Positions 35,864 through 46,203 are shown, counted from the first letter of the stretch. The stretch: 64,000 bases of DNA from Thermococcus profundus (GCF_002214585.1 NZ_CP014862.1:434001-498000), one strand, 5' to 3'. Translations and numbers: made by a program. Notes: a model not told the origin generated them from the sequence alone.

Positions 35864-37042
35864 TTAACGCTCCCTAGAAGGCCGGTGTTGGAGCCCGTAG
35901 AGGAATTCTGGAACGTCCTTCCCTGAGAGCACCCTGACGTTCCGCGGGTATCTTCCACTTTTAACGTTTCTTCCAGACTTCACCTCGACCCTGAGGCCGT
36001 CTGCTATTGCATCTATCTCGTAGGAGTTTCTGTAGTAGAAGACTTCTCCAAAGATCCGGTAGAGGTGTTCCTGAACCAGCCACTCGTAGAGTGTATCTTT
36101 GCCCACCTCTCTGCGCGTCCAGAGCGCCATGGCCTTTGACACCAGCGGGTCCCTGAGGGCGAGCTTCCTCTCTTTTCTTGGATATACCCTGCCATCGCCC
36201 CCGAGGTAGGGGATCTGGAGGAGCACTCGGAGGGCCTCGAAAATCTCAACGTAATCCCTTGCCGTGTGGGGGGATATTCCAACGGCCTTTGCAATGGAAT
36301 TGAATGAAGTCGGGGAGGGAGCTTTATCGATTATGGCTCCCATCACTTCCCTTGCAAGCCCGGTAGAGCGCTCAAGGGCTTTCAGGTCGGCCTTTATTAG
36401 GCTCACGAGTTCCTCAACTCTCAGGGTTCCGTTCAGGTAGGCCAGATAACCTCCGGTTTTGAGGTAGTTTTCGAAGACCTCCTCGGCCTTCCCCGGGAAG
36501 AAGTCGTCGTAGAAGAGGCCGTAGTAGTCCCTGAAGCTCAGGGGTGTTACAGATACGTCCTTTCCCTTTCCCCTTCTCCCGCCGAAGGTCTCAACGTACC
36601 TCCCGATGAAAAGGGAGATTGAACCCGTAACGGTAACGACATCGTTCCGGAGCTCCCCGCTGTCTATTAGGAACTTTATTGCTTTCCACCAGTCGCGGAC
36701 GAGGCTCACCTCATCGAGAAAGATGAAAGAGCTCTTTACCCCTTTTCTTTTTTTGAGCTTAATGTAGTCCCTTAGAATCTCAAGAAGGTCCCTGTAATCC
36801 TCAAGGACATCGCAGCTGAAGTAAAAGACTTGGTATGGGTTATCCTGTATCAGTTCCCTGATGAGGAGTTTTATCCCTAGTGTTTTTCCCACCCTCCGGG
36901 GGCCGACCACGAAGTTCAGAGAGAACGGTTCCCTGGAAAGCTCGTCGAGCCACTTTGGCCTTATCCTGTAGGGCAGGTTTTCGAAGAGGAGCCAGCTTAT
37001 GTCGGGTTCTCCAAACCACCATGGGTTCTGTGTTTCAATCAT
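35864..37042 (-). CDS. ATPase of the AAA_14/DUF4143 type
   Basis: This 392-residue protein has Walker A GPRRVGKTLGIKLL (about 47-60), Walker B FIFLDEVSLV (about 105-114), a winged-helix-like middle (SFNSIAKAVGISPHTARDYVEIF, about 246-268) and a C-terminal DUF4143 nuclease-like domain with EIDAIADGLRVEVKSG (about 345-360). That last motif matches the E-x-D ... ExK pattern of PD-(D/E)XK nucleases. Such proteins are common in archaea, often variable and strain-specific; their role is unknown. No Shine-Dalgarno is present; a TATA box 27 bases upstream suggests a leaderless mRNA. Confidence 0.85.
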   Translation of the reverse strand: MIETQNPWWFGEPDISWLLFENLPYRIRPKWLDELSREPFSLNFVVGPRRVGKTLGIKLLIRELIQDNPYQVFYFSCDVLEDYRDLLEILRDYIKLKKRKGVKSSFIFLDEVSLVRDWWKAIKFLIDSGELRNDVVTVTGSISLFIGRYVETFGGRRGKGKDVSVTPLSFRDYYGLFYDDFFPGKAEEVFENYLKTGGYLAYLNGTLRVEELVSLIKADLKALERSTGLAREVMGAIIDKAPSPTSFNSIAKAVGISPHTARDYVEIFEALRVLLQIPYLGGDGRVYPRKERKLALRDPLVSKAMALWTRREVGKDTLYEWLVQEHLYRIFGEVFYYRNSYEIDAIADGLRVEVKSGRNVKSGRYPRNVRVLSGKDVPEFLYGLQHRPSRER

Positions 37043-37065
37043 GTTGGGTTATAGCACGGAGACAG

Positions 37066-37131
37066 TTATAAAGATTTTGCAGTATAAGTGCAAATGCATT
37101 TATAAGGAATTTGTATTTCAATTGCAAATAC
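37066..37131 (-). promoter_or_regulatory. Leaderless promoter with two TTTGCA/GTATTT palindromes
   Basis: TTTATAAC (37073-37066, minus) is a TATA box 27 bases before the ATPase start at 37042. Directly upstream of it are two inverted repeats with the same seven-base spacer: TTTGCA-N7-TGCAAA (37076-37094) and GTATTT-N7-AAATAC (37113-37131). Their positions suit binding sites for a regulator. Confidence 0.5.
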
Positions 37132-37272
37132 GGTTCGAATGCCCTTTGAGATGTTATTTCGGCTTCGCGAAGTCCCCTTTGCAATAATTTTTCACACTCC
37201 TCAAACTAAAAAAGGGTGGAAGGGTTCGAAAGCCTTTTAAATAGTCTCCATAGACCCCAGTTCAGCGTTGAA

Positions 37273-38070
37273 GTGACCACAGCGAAGGATGACGGAAAAA
37301 TGGCCTGGCACGTCTTCATTCCAGATTCGCTCCTCGAAGAGACCGACGACCCGAAGATCAGGACGTACAAGGTCGGACAAATCGCTAGAGCCTGCGCAAT
37401 CTTCGGCGTCGAGCACATCTGGATCTACAGGGCTGGCGGTAGGGACGGAAGGTTCATCAAGACTATCTTGGAATACGCGGAAACCCCCCAGTACCTCAGG
37501 AAGAGGATCTTTCCCATTATGTCCGAGCTCAAGTACGTCGGCGTTATACCTCCGCTAAGAACGCCGCACCACAAGCTCAAGGGGAAGCCGAAAGTTGGAG
37601 AAATCCGCGAGGGCTTCGCCTTCAGGAGAGGCAAGCGGGTCTACGCGGATATCGGCCTCGGCGACCTTGCGATGGTCGAGGGGAACGTTGAAGGGCGTGC
37701 AACGTTCAGAATCGTCTCGGTAAAGCCGCTCAGAGTGATGCCAGCGAAGCCGGAGGATTACTGGGGGTACAGGGTGCACCTGAGCAGAAAGTCTCTGGCG
37801 AAAACACTTAAAAAGGCCAGGCTGGATTTGGTCATCGCGACCTCGAGGAAGGGTCGCGACATAAGAGATGTGAAGCTTCCCCCGCTGGAGGGGGAGGTCG
37901 GATTGGTCTTCGGCTCACCGAGGAAGGGCGTGATGGAGCTCCTCGGCGAGGAGGATTATAGCTTTGATCTAATCCTCAACACAATTCCAAATCAGCGGAC
38001 GGCTACCGTCCGCACCGAGGAGGCGTTGCTGGCTACGCTCGCGGTGTTTAATCTCATAAGGAGGGATTGA
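37273..38070 (+). CDS. SPOUT-type RNA methyltransferase (COG2106 family)
   Basis: The 265-residue protein is a SPOUT-fold methylase found ahead of the L3 gene in Thermococcales. The N-terminal half includes [20 protein letters not shown] and the inserted OB-like region ([16 protein letters not shown]). The C-terminal knot region includes [16 protein letters not shown] (about 214-229) and [19 protein letters not shown]. An rRNA target is likely. The GTG at 37273 is chosen because a TATA-like CTTTTAAATAG lies at 37234-37244; the ORF is open back to GTG 37216, which would place the promoter inside the gene. It ends one base before L3. Confidence 0.85.
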   Translation: MTTAKDDGKMAWHVFIPDSLLEETDDPKIRTYKVGQIARACAIFGVEHIWIYRAGGRDGRFIKTILEYAETPQYLRKRIFPIMSELKYVGVIPPLRTPHHKLKGKPKVGEIREGFAFRRGKRVYADIGLGDLAMVEGNVEGRATFRIVSVKPLRVMPAKPEDYWGYRVHLSRKSLAKTLKKARLDLVIATSRKGRDIRDVKLPPLEGEVGLVFGSPRKGVMELLGEEDYSFDLILNTIPNQRTATVRTEEALLATLAVFNLIRRD

Positions 38071-38071
38071 G

Positions 38072-39115
38072 ATGGGAAAAATACACAGGCCAAGGAGAGG
38101 TTCACTGGCTTACTCCCCGAGAAAGAGGGCTAGGAGTATAGTCCCGAGAATTAAGAAGTGGCCGCAGGACAGCGAGGTCAGGATGCTGGGCTTCGCCGGC
38201 TACAAAGCCGGTATGACCCACATCCTCATGATCGACGACAGGCCAGGGCTCACGAAGGGCAAGGAGATCTTCATGCCTGTTACGGTGGTTGAAGTTCCCC
38301 CGCTCTTCGTCTACGGCATAAGGGCCTACAGGCAGGGCTACCTCGGTCTCGAAACTGCAACCGAGGTCTGGTTCCACGAGCTCAACGACCACGTCAGGAG
38401 GAGGATAAAGACCCTCCCGAAGGACTACAACGAAGATGCATTCCAGGCCAAGCTCGGTCAGCTTGAGGATCTCGTCAATGAGGGCGAGATAGTCGACGTT
38501 CGCCTTCTCGTCCACACCCAGCCGTGGCTCATCAAGCTTAAGAAGAAGCCGGAAGTCATGGAGTACGCCATAGGCGGCGACGACGTCAAAGCGAAGTTCG
38601 CCTACGCCAAGGAGAAGATCGGCAATGAGCTCCGCGCGGGCGAGGTTCTCCATGAGGGAGAGCTCCTCGACGTCATAGGCGTCACCAAGGGTAAGGGAAC
38701 CCAGGGTCCGGTCAAGCGCTGGGGCGTCAAGATACAGTTCCACAAGGCCCAGAGGGCTGGCAAAGGCAGGCACATCGGCAACCTCGGCCCGTGGCACCCG
38801 ACCAGGGTCATGTGGACCGTTCCGCAGGCAGGTCAGATGGGCTTCCACCACAGGACCGAGTTCAACAAGAGGCTCATAGCAATAGGCGAGAACGGCAAGC
38901 TCAAGCTCGACGAGAAGCACGAGATTGAGATAACCCCAAAGGGCGGCTTCCCGCACTACGGAATCATAAGGAGCGACTTCCTCCTCATCCAGGGAACCGT
39001 TCCGGGTTCCTTCAAGAGGATCGTCAGGGTGAGGCCCGCCATAAGGGCACCGAAGAAGAGGCCGCCGGTTAAGAGGCCGCAGATAACCTACGTCAGTAGG
39101 GAGTCCAAGCAGTGA
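38072..39115 (+). CDS. rpl3: Ribosomal protein L3 (uL3)
   Basis: The 347-residue protein is the long archaeal form of uL3, a primary binder of 23S rRNA near the peptidyl-transferase centre. The start [19 protein letters not shown], the [11 protein letters not shown] segment and the [14 protein letters not shown] loop (about 207-220) are typical. It opens the L3-L4-L23-L2 cluster; AAGGAGGG precedes the ATG, which is one base after the methylase stop. Confidence 0.98.
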   Translation: MGKIHRPRRGSLAYSPRKRARSIVPRIKKWPQDSEVRMLGFAGYKAGMTHILMIDDRPGLTKGKEIFMPVTVVEVPPLFVYGIRAYRQGYLGLETATEVWFHELNDHVRRRIKTLPKDYNEDAFQAKLGQLEDLVNEGEIVDVRLLVHTQPWLIKLKKKPEVMEYAIGGDDVKAKFAYAKEKIGNELRAGEVLHEGELLDVIGVTKGKGTQGPVKRWGVKIQFHKAQRAGKGRHIGNLGPWHPTRVMWTVPQAGQMGFHHRTEFNKRLIAIGENGKLKLDEKHEIEITPKGGFPHYGIIRSDFLLIQGTVPGSFKRIVRVRPAIRAPKKRPPVKRPQITYVSRESKQ

Positions 39116-39125
39116 GGTGAGATAG

Positions 39126-39893
39126 ATGAAGGTTAAGGTTTTCAATCTCGAAGGCGAGCCGGTAGAGGAGATTGAGCTCCCCAAGGTCTTCAGCACTCCT
39201 TACAGGCCCGATCTCATAAGGAGAGCTGTCATCGCTTCCTGGACCCACAGGATACAGCCGCAGGGCAGGGACCCGCAGGCGGGCAAGAGGAGGGTCACCG
39301 AGAACATCGGAAAGGGCCACGGGATGGCCAGGGTTGAGAGGATAAAGACCTCCCCGAGGTTCGCTGCCTTCGTTCCCTTCGCCGTCGGCGGAAGGAGAAC
39401 CCACCCGCCCAAGGTCGAGAAGATAATTTGGGAGGACATCAACAAGAAGGAGCGCAGGCTCGCTATAATGAGCGCCATAGCGGCAACCGCTAACTACGAT
39501 CTCGTAAAAGCGAGGGGGCACGTCGTTGACAACGTTCCGCAGGTTCCGATAATAGTCACCGACGACCTTGAGAAGGTCTTCAAAACCGCTCAGACCCGGG
39601 AGATATTCAAGAAGCTTGGCGTCTGGGATGACATAGAGAGGGCCAAGAAGAACACCAAGATCCGCGCCGGAAAGGGCAAGATGCGCGGAAGGCGCTACAA
39701 GAAGGCAAAGGGCCCGCTCGTCGTCGTTGCCAAGAACGAGGGCATCGTCCAGGGAGCCAGGAACCACCCGGGCGTTGACGTGGTCACCGTTGAGAACCTC
39801 GGCGTTGAGCTGCTCGCTCCGGGTACACACCCCGGAAGGCTTACCATCTGGACCAAGGGTGCGATAGAGAAGCTTAGGGAGATCTACGGGTGA
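39126..39893 (+). CDS. rpl4: Ribosomal protein L4 (uL4)
   Basis: The 255-residue archaeal uL4 has the long loop rich in Arg/Gly ([20 protein letters not shown]) that reaches the exit tunnel, and the C-terminal [11 protein letters not shown]. It follows L3 by ten bases with GAGGTGA upstream. Its stop lies in the binding site region of L23. Confidence 0.98.
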   Translation: MKVKVFNLEGEPVEEIELPKVFSTPYRPDLIRRAVIASWTHRIQPQGRDPQAGKRRVTENIGKGHGMARVERIKTSPRFAAFVPFAVGGRRTHPPKVEKIIWEDINKKERRLAIMSAIAATANYDLVKARGHVVDNVPQVPIIVTDDLEKVFKTAQTREIFKKLGVWDDIERAKKNTKIRAGKGKMRGRRYKKAKGPLVVVAKNEGIVQGARNHPGVDVVTVENLGVELLAPGTHPGRLTIWTKGAIEKLREIYG

Positions 39894-39898
39894 TGGAG

Positions 39899-40159
39899 AT
39901 GGATCCGTACAAGATTATCGTAAGGCCGGTCGTTACCGAAAAGGCCGTCTCCCTCATTGAGAAGGAGAACAAGCTCACCTTCATAGTGGACAAGAGGGCC
40001 ACCAAGCAGGACATCAAGAGGGCCGTGGAAGCGATGTTTGAGGTCAAGGTTGAGAAGGTCAACACGCTCATCACCATGAAGGGCGAGAAGAAGGCCTACG
40101 TGAAGCTCAAGCCTGAGTACAACGCAAGTGAGGTTGCTGCCAGGATAGGATTGTTCTGA
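39899..40159 (+). CDS. rpl23: Ribosomal protein L23 (uL23)
   Basis: The 86-residue protein sits at the tunnel exit and contacts signal recognition particle and chaperones. Motifs are [17 protein letters not shown] and [18 protein letters not shown]. The start at 39899 has GGTGA five bases before; ATG 39893, six bases upstream, is within the Shine-Dalgarno spacing and less likely. Confidence 0.97.
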   Translation: MDPYKIIVRPVVTEKAVSLIEKENKLTFIVDKRATKQDIKRAVEAMFEVKVEKVNTLITMKGEKKAYVKLKPEYNASEVAARIGLF

Positions 40160-40172
40160 TGGGGTGAGTGAG

Positions 40173-40892
40173 ATGGGAAAGAGTTTGATTCAGCAGAGGA
40201 GAGGTAAGGGAACCACGACCTTTAGAGCCCCATCCCACAGGTACAGGGGCGCGGTCAGGTACGTTCCGCTCAACCTTACCAAAGAGAAGACCCTCGTTGG
40301 CAAGGTCGTCGAGATACTCCACGACCCGGGAAGGACCGCTCCGGTCGCCAGGGTTAAGTTCGAGAACGGCATGGAGAAGCTCATCATAGCCCCTGAAGGG
40401 ATACTCGTCGGTGAGGAGATAGCAATCGGGCCGAACGCCCCGATAAAGATAGGCAACACCCTCCCGCTTGCAATGATACCCGAGGGAAGCTACGTCTACG
40501 ACATCGAGGGCGTTCCTGGGGACGGAGGAAAGTACGTCAGGGCCGGCGGTTCCTACGCCCTCGTCGTCAGCAGGGAGAAGGACAAGGTCATAGTCCAGCT
40601 TCCGAGCGGTGAACTCAAGCAGTTCAAGCCGAGCTGCAGGGCGACCATCGGTGTCGTTGCCGGCGGCGGAAGGCTCGAGAAGCCGATAGTCAAGGCAGGT
40701 AAGGCTTACTACATAGCCAAGGCAAGGAACAGGTTCTGGCCGAAGCCGAGGGGTGTCAAGATGAACGCCGTCAACCACCCGCACGGTGGTAAGGAGCACC
40801 ACATCGGAAGGCCCTCGACCGTTTCGAGAAGAGCCCCGCCCGGAAGGAAGGTCGGTCACATAGCCGCGAGAAGAACTGGTAGGAGGAAGTGA
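40173..40892 (+). CDS. rpl2: Ribosomal protein L2 (uL2)
   Basis: The 239-residue protein has the RNA-binding OB and SH3-like domains and the conserved C-terminal [13 protein letters not shown] (about 198-210), where the histidine near the peptidyl-transferase centre occurs. A GTG three codons upstream is part of GGTGA, so ATG 40173 is taken. Confidence 0.98.
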   Translation: MGKSLIQQRRGKGTTTFRAPSHRYRGAVRYVPLNLTKEKTLVGKVVEILHDPGRTAPVARVKFENGMEKLIIAPEGILVGEEIAIGPNAPIKIGNTLPLAMIPEGSYVYDIEGVPGDGGKYVRAGGSYALVVSREKDKVIVQLPSGELKQFKPSCRATIGVVAGGGRLEKPIVKAGKAYYIAKARNRFWPKPRGVKMNAVNHPHGGKEHHIGRPSTVSRRAPPGRKVGHIAARRTGRRK

Positions 40893-40897
40893 TGAAG

Positions 40898-41299
40898 ATG
40901 GCGAGAAAGAAGGAGTTTAGGTACAGGGGTTATACCTTCGAGGAACTCCTCAACATGTCACTTGAAGATTTTGCCAAGCTCCTCCCGAGCAGGCAGAGGA
41001 GGAGCCTCAAGCGCGGTCTCTCCCCGGAGCAGAAGAAGCTCCTCAGGAAGATACGCCTTGCCAAGAAGGGCAAGTACAACAAGCCTATAAGGACCCACAG
41101 CAGGGACATGGTCATCCTCCCAGAGATGGTCGGCATGACCATCCACGTTCACAACGGAAAGGAGTTCGTTCCGATCGAGATCAAGGAGGAGATGATCGGA
41201 CACTACCTCGGTGAGTTCGCCCTTACGAGAAAGATAGTCCAGCACGGATCACCTGGTGTCGGTGCAACCAGGTCATCGATGTTCGTTGCAGTCAAGTGA
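40898..41299 (+). CDS. rps19: Ribosomal protein S19 (uS19)
   Basis: The 133-residue protein has the archaeal N-terminal extension ([19 protein letters not shown]) and the S19 core with [17 protein letters not shown] and [12 protein letters not shown]. The binding site GTGA is five bases before ATG 40898, overlapping the L2 stop. Confidence 0.97.
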   Translation: MARKKEFRYRGYTFEELLNMSLEDFAKLLPSRQRRSLKRGLSPEQKKLLRKIRLAKKGKYNKPIRTHSRDMVILPEMVGMTIHVHNGKEFVPIEIKEEMIGHYLGEFALTRKIVQHGSPGVGATRSSMFVAVK

Positions 41300-41309
41300 G
41301 GTGGTTTAG

Positions 41310-41780
41310 ATGAGCAGGGGCAGGTTTTCCTACTCATTCCAAAATTTTGATCCCGAGAGGATGGCGAGGGCAAGCGGAAGGGACCTCAGGATTTCACCCA
41401 AGCACAGCGTTGAGCTCCTCAGGGAGATAAGGGGCATGATGCTCAACGACGCTCTCCGCTACCTCGACGACGTCATAGCCCTCAAGAGACCGGTTCCGAT
41501 GAAGAGGCACAACGACAGCCAGGGCCACAAGCCGGGCAGAGGCTTCGGTCCCGGAAGGTACCCAGTCAAGGTTGCCAAGGCCGTCAAGAAAATACTCCTC
41601 AACGCCAAGAACAACGCCGAGCAGAAGGGCCTCGACGTGGATAGGCTCAAGATAATCCACGCCGCAGCTCACAGGGGCCCTGTTCTCAGGGGATACATTC
41701 CGAGGGCCTTTGGTAGGGCCACACCGTTCAACGAGCAGACGACCCACATAGAGGTAGTCGTCGAGGAGATTAGGAGGTGA
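41310..41780 (+). CDS. rpl22: Ribosomal protein L22 (uL22)
   Basis: The 156-residue protein lines the exit tunnel. The archaeal features [20 protein letters not shown] and the C-terminal [20 protein letters not shown] (about 130-149) are present. It precedes S3 and its stop overlaps the Shine-Dalgarno of that gene. Confidence 0.97.
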   Translation: MSRGRFSYSFQNFDPERMARASGRDLRISPKHSVELLREIRGMMLNDALRYLDDVIALKRPVPMKRHNDSQGHKPGRGFGPGRYPVKVAKAVKKILLNAKNNAEQKGLDVDRLKIIHAAAHRGPVLRGYIPRAFGRATPFNEQTTHIEVVVEEIRR

Positions 41781-41785
41781 GACTT

Positions 41786-42421
41786 TTGGCGATCGAGAGA
41801 TATTTCATCAAGGAGAACGTTAAGGAGATGCTCATCGACGAGTACCTTGAGAAGGAGCTTAGAAGGGCTGGCTACGGCGGAATAGACATAAAGAAGACCC
41901 CGCTCGGAACCAAGGTTGTCATCTTCGCCGCCAGCCCCGGCTACGTTATTGGAAGGGGTGGAAGGAAGATAAGGGAGCTCACCAGGATTCTTGAGAGGCA
42001 GTTTGGCCTCGAGAACCCGCAGATTGAGGTCGAGGAGATCAAGAACCCCTACCTCAACGCCAAGGTCCAGGCTGTAAGGCTCGCCCAGGCCCTTGAGAGG
42101 GGCATCCACTTCAGGAGGGCGGCTTATTCAGCGATAAGGGCCATCATGAGGAACGGCGCTAGGGGTGTCGAGATAAGGCTTAGTGGAAAGCTCACCGGTG
42201 AGAGAGCTAAGAGTGTTCGCTTCTACCAGGGCTACCTCGCCAAGGTCGGAAACCCCGCCGAGACCCTCGTCAGCAGGGGCTACGCACAGGCTCTGCTCAA
42301 GCTCGGTGTCATAGGTGTCAAGGTCTCGATCATGCCGCCCGATGCAAGGCTTCCTGATGAGATAGAGGTAGTTGAGAAGCCCATAGTCGAGGAAGAGGTG
42401 AGCACCAATGAAGCCGAGTGA
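41786..42421 (+). CDS. rps3: Ribosomal protein S3 (uS3), TTG start
   Basis: The 211-residue protein has an N-terminal KH domain with [13 protein letters not shown] (about 54-66) and a C-terminal S3 domain with [19 protein letters not shown]. The start is TTG at 41786: GGAGGTGA is exactly five bases before it, and the resulting [15 protein letters not shown] start matches the family. A GTG at 41777 is inside the binding site. The 3' end overlaps L29 by 14 bases. Confidence 0.96.
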   Translation: MAIERYFIKENVKEMLIDEYLEKELRRAGYGGIDIKKTPLGTKVVIFAASPGYVIGRGGRKIRELTRILERQFGLENPQIEVEEIKNPYLNAKVQAVRLAQALERGIHFRRAAYSAIRAIMRNGARGVEIRLSGKLTGERAKSVRFYQGYLAKVGNPAETLVSRGYAQALLKLGVIGVKVSIMPPDARLPDEIEVVEKPIVEEEVSTNEAE

Positions 42422-42608
42422 GATTAGGGAGATGAGCATTGACGAGATCGATGAGAAGCTCAGGCAGCTCAGGCTTGAGCTGGCCAAGGAGCGGGGCATG
42501 CTCACCATGGGGACTTCCACCGAGAACCCCATGGTCATCCGGAACCTCAGGCGCGACATCGCGCGCCTGCTTACCATAAAGAGGGAGAAGCTTAGGGAGA
42601 AAAGGTGA
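42408..42608 (+). CDS. rpl29: Ribosomal protein L29 (uL29)
   Basis: The 66-residue two-helix protein binds near the tunnel exit. [20 protein letters not shown] and [17 protein letters not shown] are typical. It begins within the S3 gene after GAGGTGAGCACC, so translation of the two is probably coupled. Confidence 0.96.
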   Translation: MKPSEIREMSIDEIDEKLRQLRLELAKERGMLTMGTSTENPMVIRNLRRDIARLLTIKREKLREKR

Positions 42609-42614
42609 GGTTCG

Positions 42615-42911
42615 GTGCCAAGGATTGTTAACCCTCTGGATGAGATGCTCTTTAAGGAGGTCCTGAAGGAGCAGCAGAGAATCCGGGTCTACATAGAGAG
42701 GGCCCGCTACGGAAAGCTCAAGACCATAATCGAGGGCATAGATGAGAAAGAGTTCGACCTTGAGGACATAGCAAAGAAGCTGAAGGCGAAGCTGGCATGC
42801 GGCGGGACCGTGAAGAAGGGAAGGATAGAGCTCCAGGGAGACCACAGAGAACGGGTCAAGAAGTTGCTCGGAGACCTTGGGTTCTCCGAGGATCTCATAG
42901 AGGTCGAGTGA
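42615..42911 (+). CDS. Translation initiation factor aIF1 (SUI1 family)
   Basis: The 98-residue protein is the archaeal eIF1 homologue that checks start-codon pairing. The SUI1 core is seen in [22 protein letters not shown] and [21 protein letters not shown] (about 59-79). It starts with GTG at 42615 after GAGGTTCG. Its last 115 bases also encode the N-terminus of Rpp29 in another frame. Confidence 0.95.
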   Translation: MPRIVNPLDEMLFKEVLKEQQRIRVYIERARYGKLKTIIEGIDEKEFDLEDIAKKLKAKLACGGTVKKGRIELQGDHRERVKKLLGDLGFSEDLIEVE

Positions 42912-43177
42912 CGGCCAGAAACATAATATGGCACGAGCTCATAGGGCTGAAAGCAAAGGTTATAAGGGCATCTCATCCAGAGCTGGTTGGCATCGAGGGC
43001 TACGTCCTTGATGAGACGCGTAACACTCTCACCATAGGCGGTGATAGGGTCTGGACCGTTCCGAAGGACGTCGTCGAGTTTGAGTTCGAGACGGCCGCCG
43101 GCGAAAGGATTAGAGTCGATGGGAGAAATCTGGTCGGGAGACCCGAGATGAGGTTGAAGAAGAGGTGGCGAAAATGA
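42797..43177 (+). CDS. rnp1: Ribonuclease P protein component 1 (Rpp29), overlapping aIF1
   Basis: This is the archaeal homologue of Pop4/Rpp29, a protein subunit of RNase P, which matures tRNA 5' ends. The Sm-like core runs from [15 protein letters not shown] to [17 protein letters not shown] at 42908 would give 89 residues, but ATG 42797 gives 126, the usual length. The extra N-terminal residues ([16 protein letters not shown], then [11 protein letters not shown]) resemble the Pyrococcus furiosus protein as I recall it (MRRNSKERKNRA..., FRGAHRGRV). The overlap with aIF1 is then 115 bases. The stop overlaps the S17 start. Confidence 0.88.
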   Translation: MRRDREEGKDRAPGRPQRTGQEVARRPWVLRGSHRGRVTARNIIWHELIGLKAKVIRASHPELVGIEGYVLDETRNTLTIGGDRVWTVPKDVVEFEFETAAGERIRVDGRNLVGRPEMRLKKRWRK

Positions 43178-43518
43178 GAGAGATCGGATTGAAGGTTCAG
43201 CCTCCAGCTGAGAAATGTAACGATCCAAACTGCCCCTGGCACGGGCACCTCAAGATACACGGCAGATATTTCGAGGGAGTTGTAGTCAGTGACAAGGGTA
43301 AGAAGACCGTCGTCGTTGAGAGGCAGCACTACAAGTACCTCAAGAAGTACGAGAGGTACGAGCTCAGGAGGAGCAGGGTTCACGCCCACAACCCGGAGTG
43401 CATAAACGCGAGGGTTGGGGACAGGGTTCTCATAGCGGAGACCAGGCCGATAAGCAAGACCAAGAGCTTCGTTGTAGTTGCCATAACCCAGAGGGCAGAG
43501 AGGGCAGAGGAGGTGTGA
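43174..43518 (+). CDS. rps17: Ribosomal protein S17 (uS17)
   Basis: The 114-residue OB-fold protein has the archaeal N-terminal extension with [24 protein letters not shown] is six bases before the ATG, which overlaps the Rpp29 stop by four bases. Confidence 0.97.
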   Translation: MREIGLKVQPPAEKCNDPNCPWHGHLKIHGRYFEGVVVSDKGKKTVVVERQHYKYLKKYERYELRRSRVHAHNPECINARVGDRVLIAETRPISKTKSFVVVAITQRAERAEEV

Positions 43519-43521
43519 TGG

Positions 43522-43947
43522 ATGGCCAAGAAGGGTGCGGGTGCAACCAGGGGAATTAGCCCCGTCAGGCCCACCAGGGCCCTTCCAATCGGTGCGTACC
43601 TCAAGGTCGCCGACAACAGCGGCGCCAAGGTCATCCAGATCATAGGCGTCGTCGGCTACAAGGGCACCAGGAGAAGACTCGCGAGCGCTGGCGTTGGCGA
43701 CATGGTCATCGCCACGGTCAAGAAGGGAAGGCCCGACATCAGGCACCAGGTCGTCAGGGCAGTCGTTGTCAGGCAGAGGAAGGAGTACAGAAGGCTTGAC
43801 GGCATGCGCGTTAAGTTCGAGGACAACGCGGCTGCAATAGTCACCCCTGAAGGTGTCCCGAGGGGTACCGAGATCAGGGGTGCCATAGCTAGGGAGGCCG
43901 CCGAGCGCTGGGTCAGGCTCGGCAGCATAGCGAGCATAGTGTTGTGA
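43522..43947 (+). CDS. rpl14: Ribosomal protein L14 (uL14)
   Basis: The 141-residue protein has the L14 signature [19 protein letters not shown] (about 29-47) and an archaeal N-terminal extension ([19 protein letters not shown]). GGAGGTG precedes the ATG. It lies four bases after S17. Confidence 0.97.
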   Translation: MAKKGAGATRGISPVRPTRALPIGAYLKVADNSGAKVIQIIGVVGYKGTRRRLASAGVGDMVIATVKKGRPDIRHQVVRAVVVRQRKEYRRLDGMRVKFEDNAAAIVTPEGVPRGTEIRGAIAREAAERWVRLGSIASIVL

Positions 43948-43957
43948 GGTGAGAGAG

Positions 43958-44323
43958 ATGAAGCTCGATTCCAAGAAACCCGGGAAGCAGAGGAAGTTCC
44001 TCTACAACGCTCCCCTTCACCTCAGGCAGAAGATAATTGCCGCTCCCCTCAGCAGGGAGCTCAGGGAGAAGTACGGTGTCAGGAACCTTCCGGTTAGAGA
44101 AGGGGACAAGGTGAAGATCGTTAGGGGAGACTTCAGGGGCAAGGAAGGGAAGGTCATGGAAGTTGACCTCAAGAGGTACAGGATTCACGTCGAGGGTGTC
44201 ACCCAGACCAAGGTCGACGGCACCGAGGTTTTCTATCCAATCCACCCCTCGAACGTGATAATAGTTGAACTCAACCTCGACGATGAGGAGAGGAAGAAGA
44301 TAATTGAGAGGAGGGCTGCTTGA
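43958..44323 (+). CDS. rpl24: Ribosomal protein L24 (uL24)
   Basis: The 121-residue protein has a KOW motif ([19 protein letters not shown], about 45-63). It helps start large-subunit assembly. GAGGTGA lies before ATG 43958; GTG 43949 is part of the binding site. Its last base is shared with the start of S4e. Confidence 0.97.
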   Translation: MKLDSKKPGKQRKFLYNAPLHLRQKIIAAPLSRELREKYGVRNLPVREGDKVKIVRGDFRGKEGKVMEVDLKRYRIHVEGVTQTKVDGTEVFYPIHPSNVIIVELNLDDEERKKIIERRAA

Positions 44324-45054
44324 TGGCGAGAAAGGGAGCCAAGAGGCACCTTAAGAGGCTTGCCGCTCCGACTTCATGGTACATCCACAGGAAGGAGTAC
44401 AAGTGGGCCGTGAGGCCCAGGCCGGGACCGCACAGCATGGGAACATCAATTCCCCTGCTCTACATAGTCAGGGACTACCTCGGCTACGCCAAGACCGCCA
44501 GGGAAGCCAGGAAGATCCTCAACGAGGGTAAAATCCTCGTTGACGGCAGGGTTAGGAAGGACTACAAGTTCCCGGTCGGAATCATGGACGTTATCTCGAT
44601 TCCCGAGACCGGCGAGTACTACCGTGTTCTTCCAAACAGGATCGGAAAGCTCATACTCCACCCGATAAGCGAGGAGGAAGCGAAGCTCAAGCCCTTCCGC
44701 ATCAACAACAAGAGGATGGTCAAGGGTGCAAAGGTTCAGCTCAACCTCCACGACGGGAGCAACCACCTCGTTGGATTCGCCGAGAAGGACTCATACAGGA
44801 CCGCTTACACTGTCCTCATGAAGGTCCCCGAGAGGGAAGTGGTCGAGGTCATACCCTTCGAGATAGGGGCCTACGTCTTCGTTACCCAGGGTAAGAACGT
44901 TGCCAGGAAGGGTAAGATCGTCGAGGTCAGGCAGTTCCCAATGGGCTGGCCGGACGTCGTCACCATTGAGGACGAGAGCGGCGAGAAGTTCGACACCCTG
45001 AAGGAGTACGCCTTCGTTGTCGGTAAGGACAAACCCGTTATTTCCCTTCCGTGA
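44323..45054 (+). CDS. rps4e: Ribosomal protein S4e
   Basis: The 243-residue protein is specific to archaea and eukaryotes. It has an S4 RNA-binding domain (about 44-105, with [19 protein letters not shown]) and a KOW-type C-terminal region ([19 protein letters not shown]). GGAGGG precedes the ATG, which overlaps the L24 stop. Confidence 0.97.
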   Translation: MARKGAKRHLKRLAAPTSWYIHRKEYKWAVRPRPGPHSMGTSIPLLYIVRDYLGYAKTAREARKILNEGKILVDGRVRKDYKFPVGIMDVISIPETGEYYRVLPNRIGKLILHPISEEEAKLKPFRINNKRMVKGAKVQLNLHDGSNHLVGFAEKDSYRTAYTVLMKVPEREVVEVIPFEIGAYVFVTQGKNVARKGKIVEVRQFPMGWPDVVTIEDESGEKFDTLKEYAFVVGKDKPVISLP

Positions 45055-45065
45055 GGTGAGATGAG

Positions 45066-45617
45066 ATGGAGATAAACAGAGAGGCAATCCTCGCTGACTG
45101 GGAAGCTCATCCTATGAGGAAGCCCAGGATCGCGAAGGTCACCATAAACATTGGAGTTGGCGAGAGCGGCGAGAGACTTACTAAAGCCGAGACCATGCTT
45201 GAGAACCTCGTTGGCCAGAAGCCGATAAGGAGGAGGGCCAAGCAGACCAACAGGGACTTTGGAATCAGGAGGGGAGAGCCGATAGCCGTTAAGGTCACCC
45301 TCCGCGGTGAGAAGGCCTACCAGATGCTCGACAGATTGCTTGAGGCCGTCGACAGGAAGCTCAAGGCGAGCAACTTCGATGAGCACGGAAACTTCTGCTT
45401 TGGAATTCAGGAGCACATCAACATCCCGGGCGTTGAGTACGATCCGGAGATCGGTATCTTCGGCATGGACGTCTGCGTCACCCTTGAGAGGCCCGGCTTC
45501 AGGGTTGCAAAGAGGAAGAGGCAGAGGAAAAAGATACCGACGAGGCACAAGATGACCAAGGAAGAGGGTATCGTCTTCGCTATGGAGGAGTTGAAGGCCA
45601 AGGTGGAGGGATTGTGA
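45066..45617 (+). CDS. rpl5: Ribosomal protein L5 (uL5)
   Basis: The 183-residue protein binds 5S rRNA in the central protuberance. [19 protein letters not shown] (about 24-42) and [19 protein letters not shown] (about 115-133) are signature segments. It follows S4e by eleven bases with GAGGTGA upstream. Confidence 0.97.
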   Translation: MEINREAILADWEAHPMRKPRIAKVTINIGVGESGERLTKAETMLENLVGQKPIRRRAKQTNRDFGIRRGEPIAVKVTLRGEKAYQMLDRLLEAVDRKLKASNFDEHGNFCFGIQEHINIPGVEYDPEIGIFGMDVCVTLERPGFRVAKRKRQRKKIPTRHKMTKEEGIVFAMEELKAKVEGL

Positions 45618-45618
45618 G

Positions 45619-45789
45619 ATGGCGAAGGCTGACTACAACAAGAGGAAGCCCAGGAAGTTTGGGAAGGGCGCGAGGAGATGCATGCGTTGCGGCCAGTACG
45701 GCCCGGTTATCAGGATCCACGGCCTTATGCTCTGCAGGCACTGCTTTAGAGAGATAGCCCCCAAGCTGGGCTTTAAGAAGTACGAGTGA
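45619..45789 (+). CDS. rps14: Ribosomal protein S14 (uS14), zinc form
   Basis: This short gene encodes 56 residues starting [17 protein letters not shown]. The zinc site is CMRC (about 21-24) and CRHC (about 39-42), and the RIHGL segment is typical. It starts one base after the L5 stop and precedes S8, the standard order. Confidence 0.97.
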   Translation: MAKADYNKRKPRKFGKGARRCMRCGQYGPVIRIHGLMLCRHCFREIAPKLGFKKYE

Positions 45790-45800
45790 GGTGAGAGGAG

Positions 45801-46193
45801 ATGACTTTGCTTGATCCGCTGGCAAACGCGCTTTCACACATGACCAACAGCGAGAGGGTTGGAAAGAAGGAGGTCTACCTCAAGCCCGCCTCCAAACTCA
45901 TCGGAGAGGTTCTCAGGGTTATGCAGGAGAACGGCTACATAGGTGAGTTCGAGTTCATAGACGACGGAAGGGCCGGTATCTACCGCGTTCAGCTCATAGG
46001 CAAGATCAACAAGGCTGGAGCGATTAAGCCGCGCTTCCCGGTGAAGGCCAGAGAGTACGAGAAGTGGGAGAAGAGGTTCCTTCCGGCCTTCGAGTTTGGA
46101 ATACTCATAGTCTCCACATCCCAAGGTGTTATGACCCACAAGGAAGCCATCGAGAAGGGAATCGGCGGCAGACTGATAGCCTACGTCTACTGA
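45801..46193 (+). CDS. rps8: Ribosomal protein S8 (uS8)
   Basis: The 130-residue protein binds the central domain of 16S rRNA. It starts [20 protein letters not shown] and ends with [30 protein letters not shown] lies before the ATG. Confidence 0.97.
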   Translation: MTLLDPLANALSHMTNSERVGKKEVYLKPASKLIGEVLRVMQENGYIGEFEFIDDGRAGIYRVQLIGKINKAGAIKPRFPVKAREYEKWEKRFLPAFEFGILIVSTSQGVMTHKEAIEKGIGGRLIAYVY

Positions 46194-46203
46194 GGTGAGA
46201 GAG

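Noticed and set aside
37066-37140. Repeated TGCAAA motifs considered as a CRISPR leader or repeat
   Set aside because: Repeats are short palindromes without regular spacers; no array in the window.
37216-37272. Upstream GTG start for the SPOUT methylase
   Set aside because: It would place the TATA-like CTTTTAAATAG inside the coding region; the downstream GTG fits better.
38102-39196. Long open frame (364 codons) on the minus strand opposite L3
   Set aside because: It is the mirror of a conserved ribosomal gene; GC-rich codon bias keeps the opposite frame open. No binding site and no recognisable protein.
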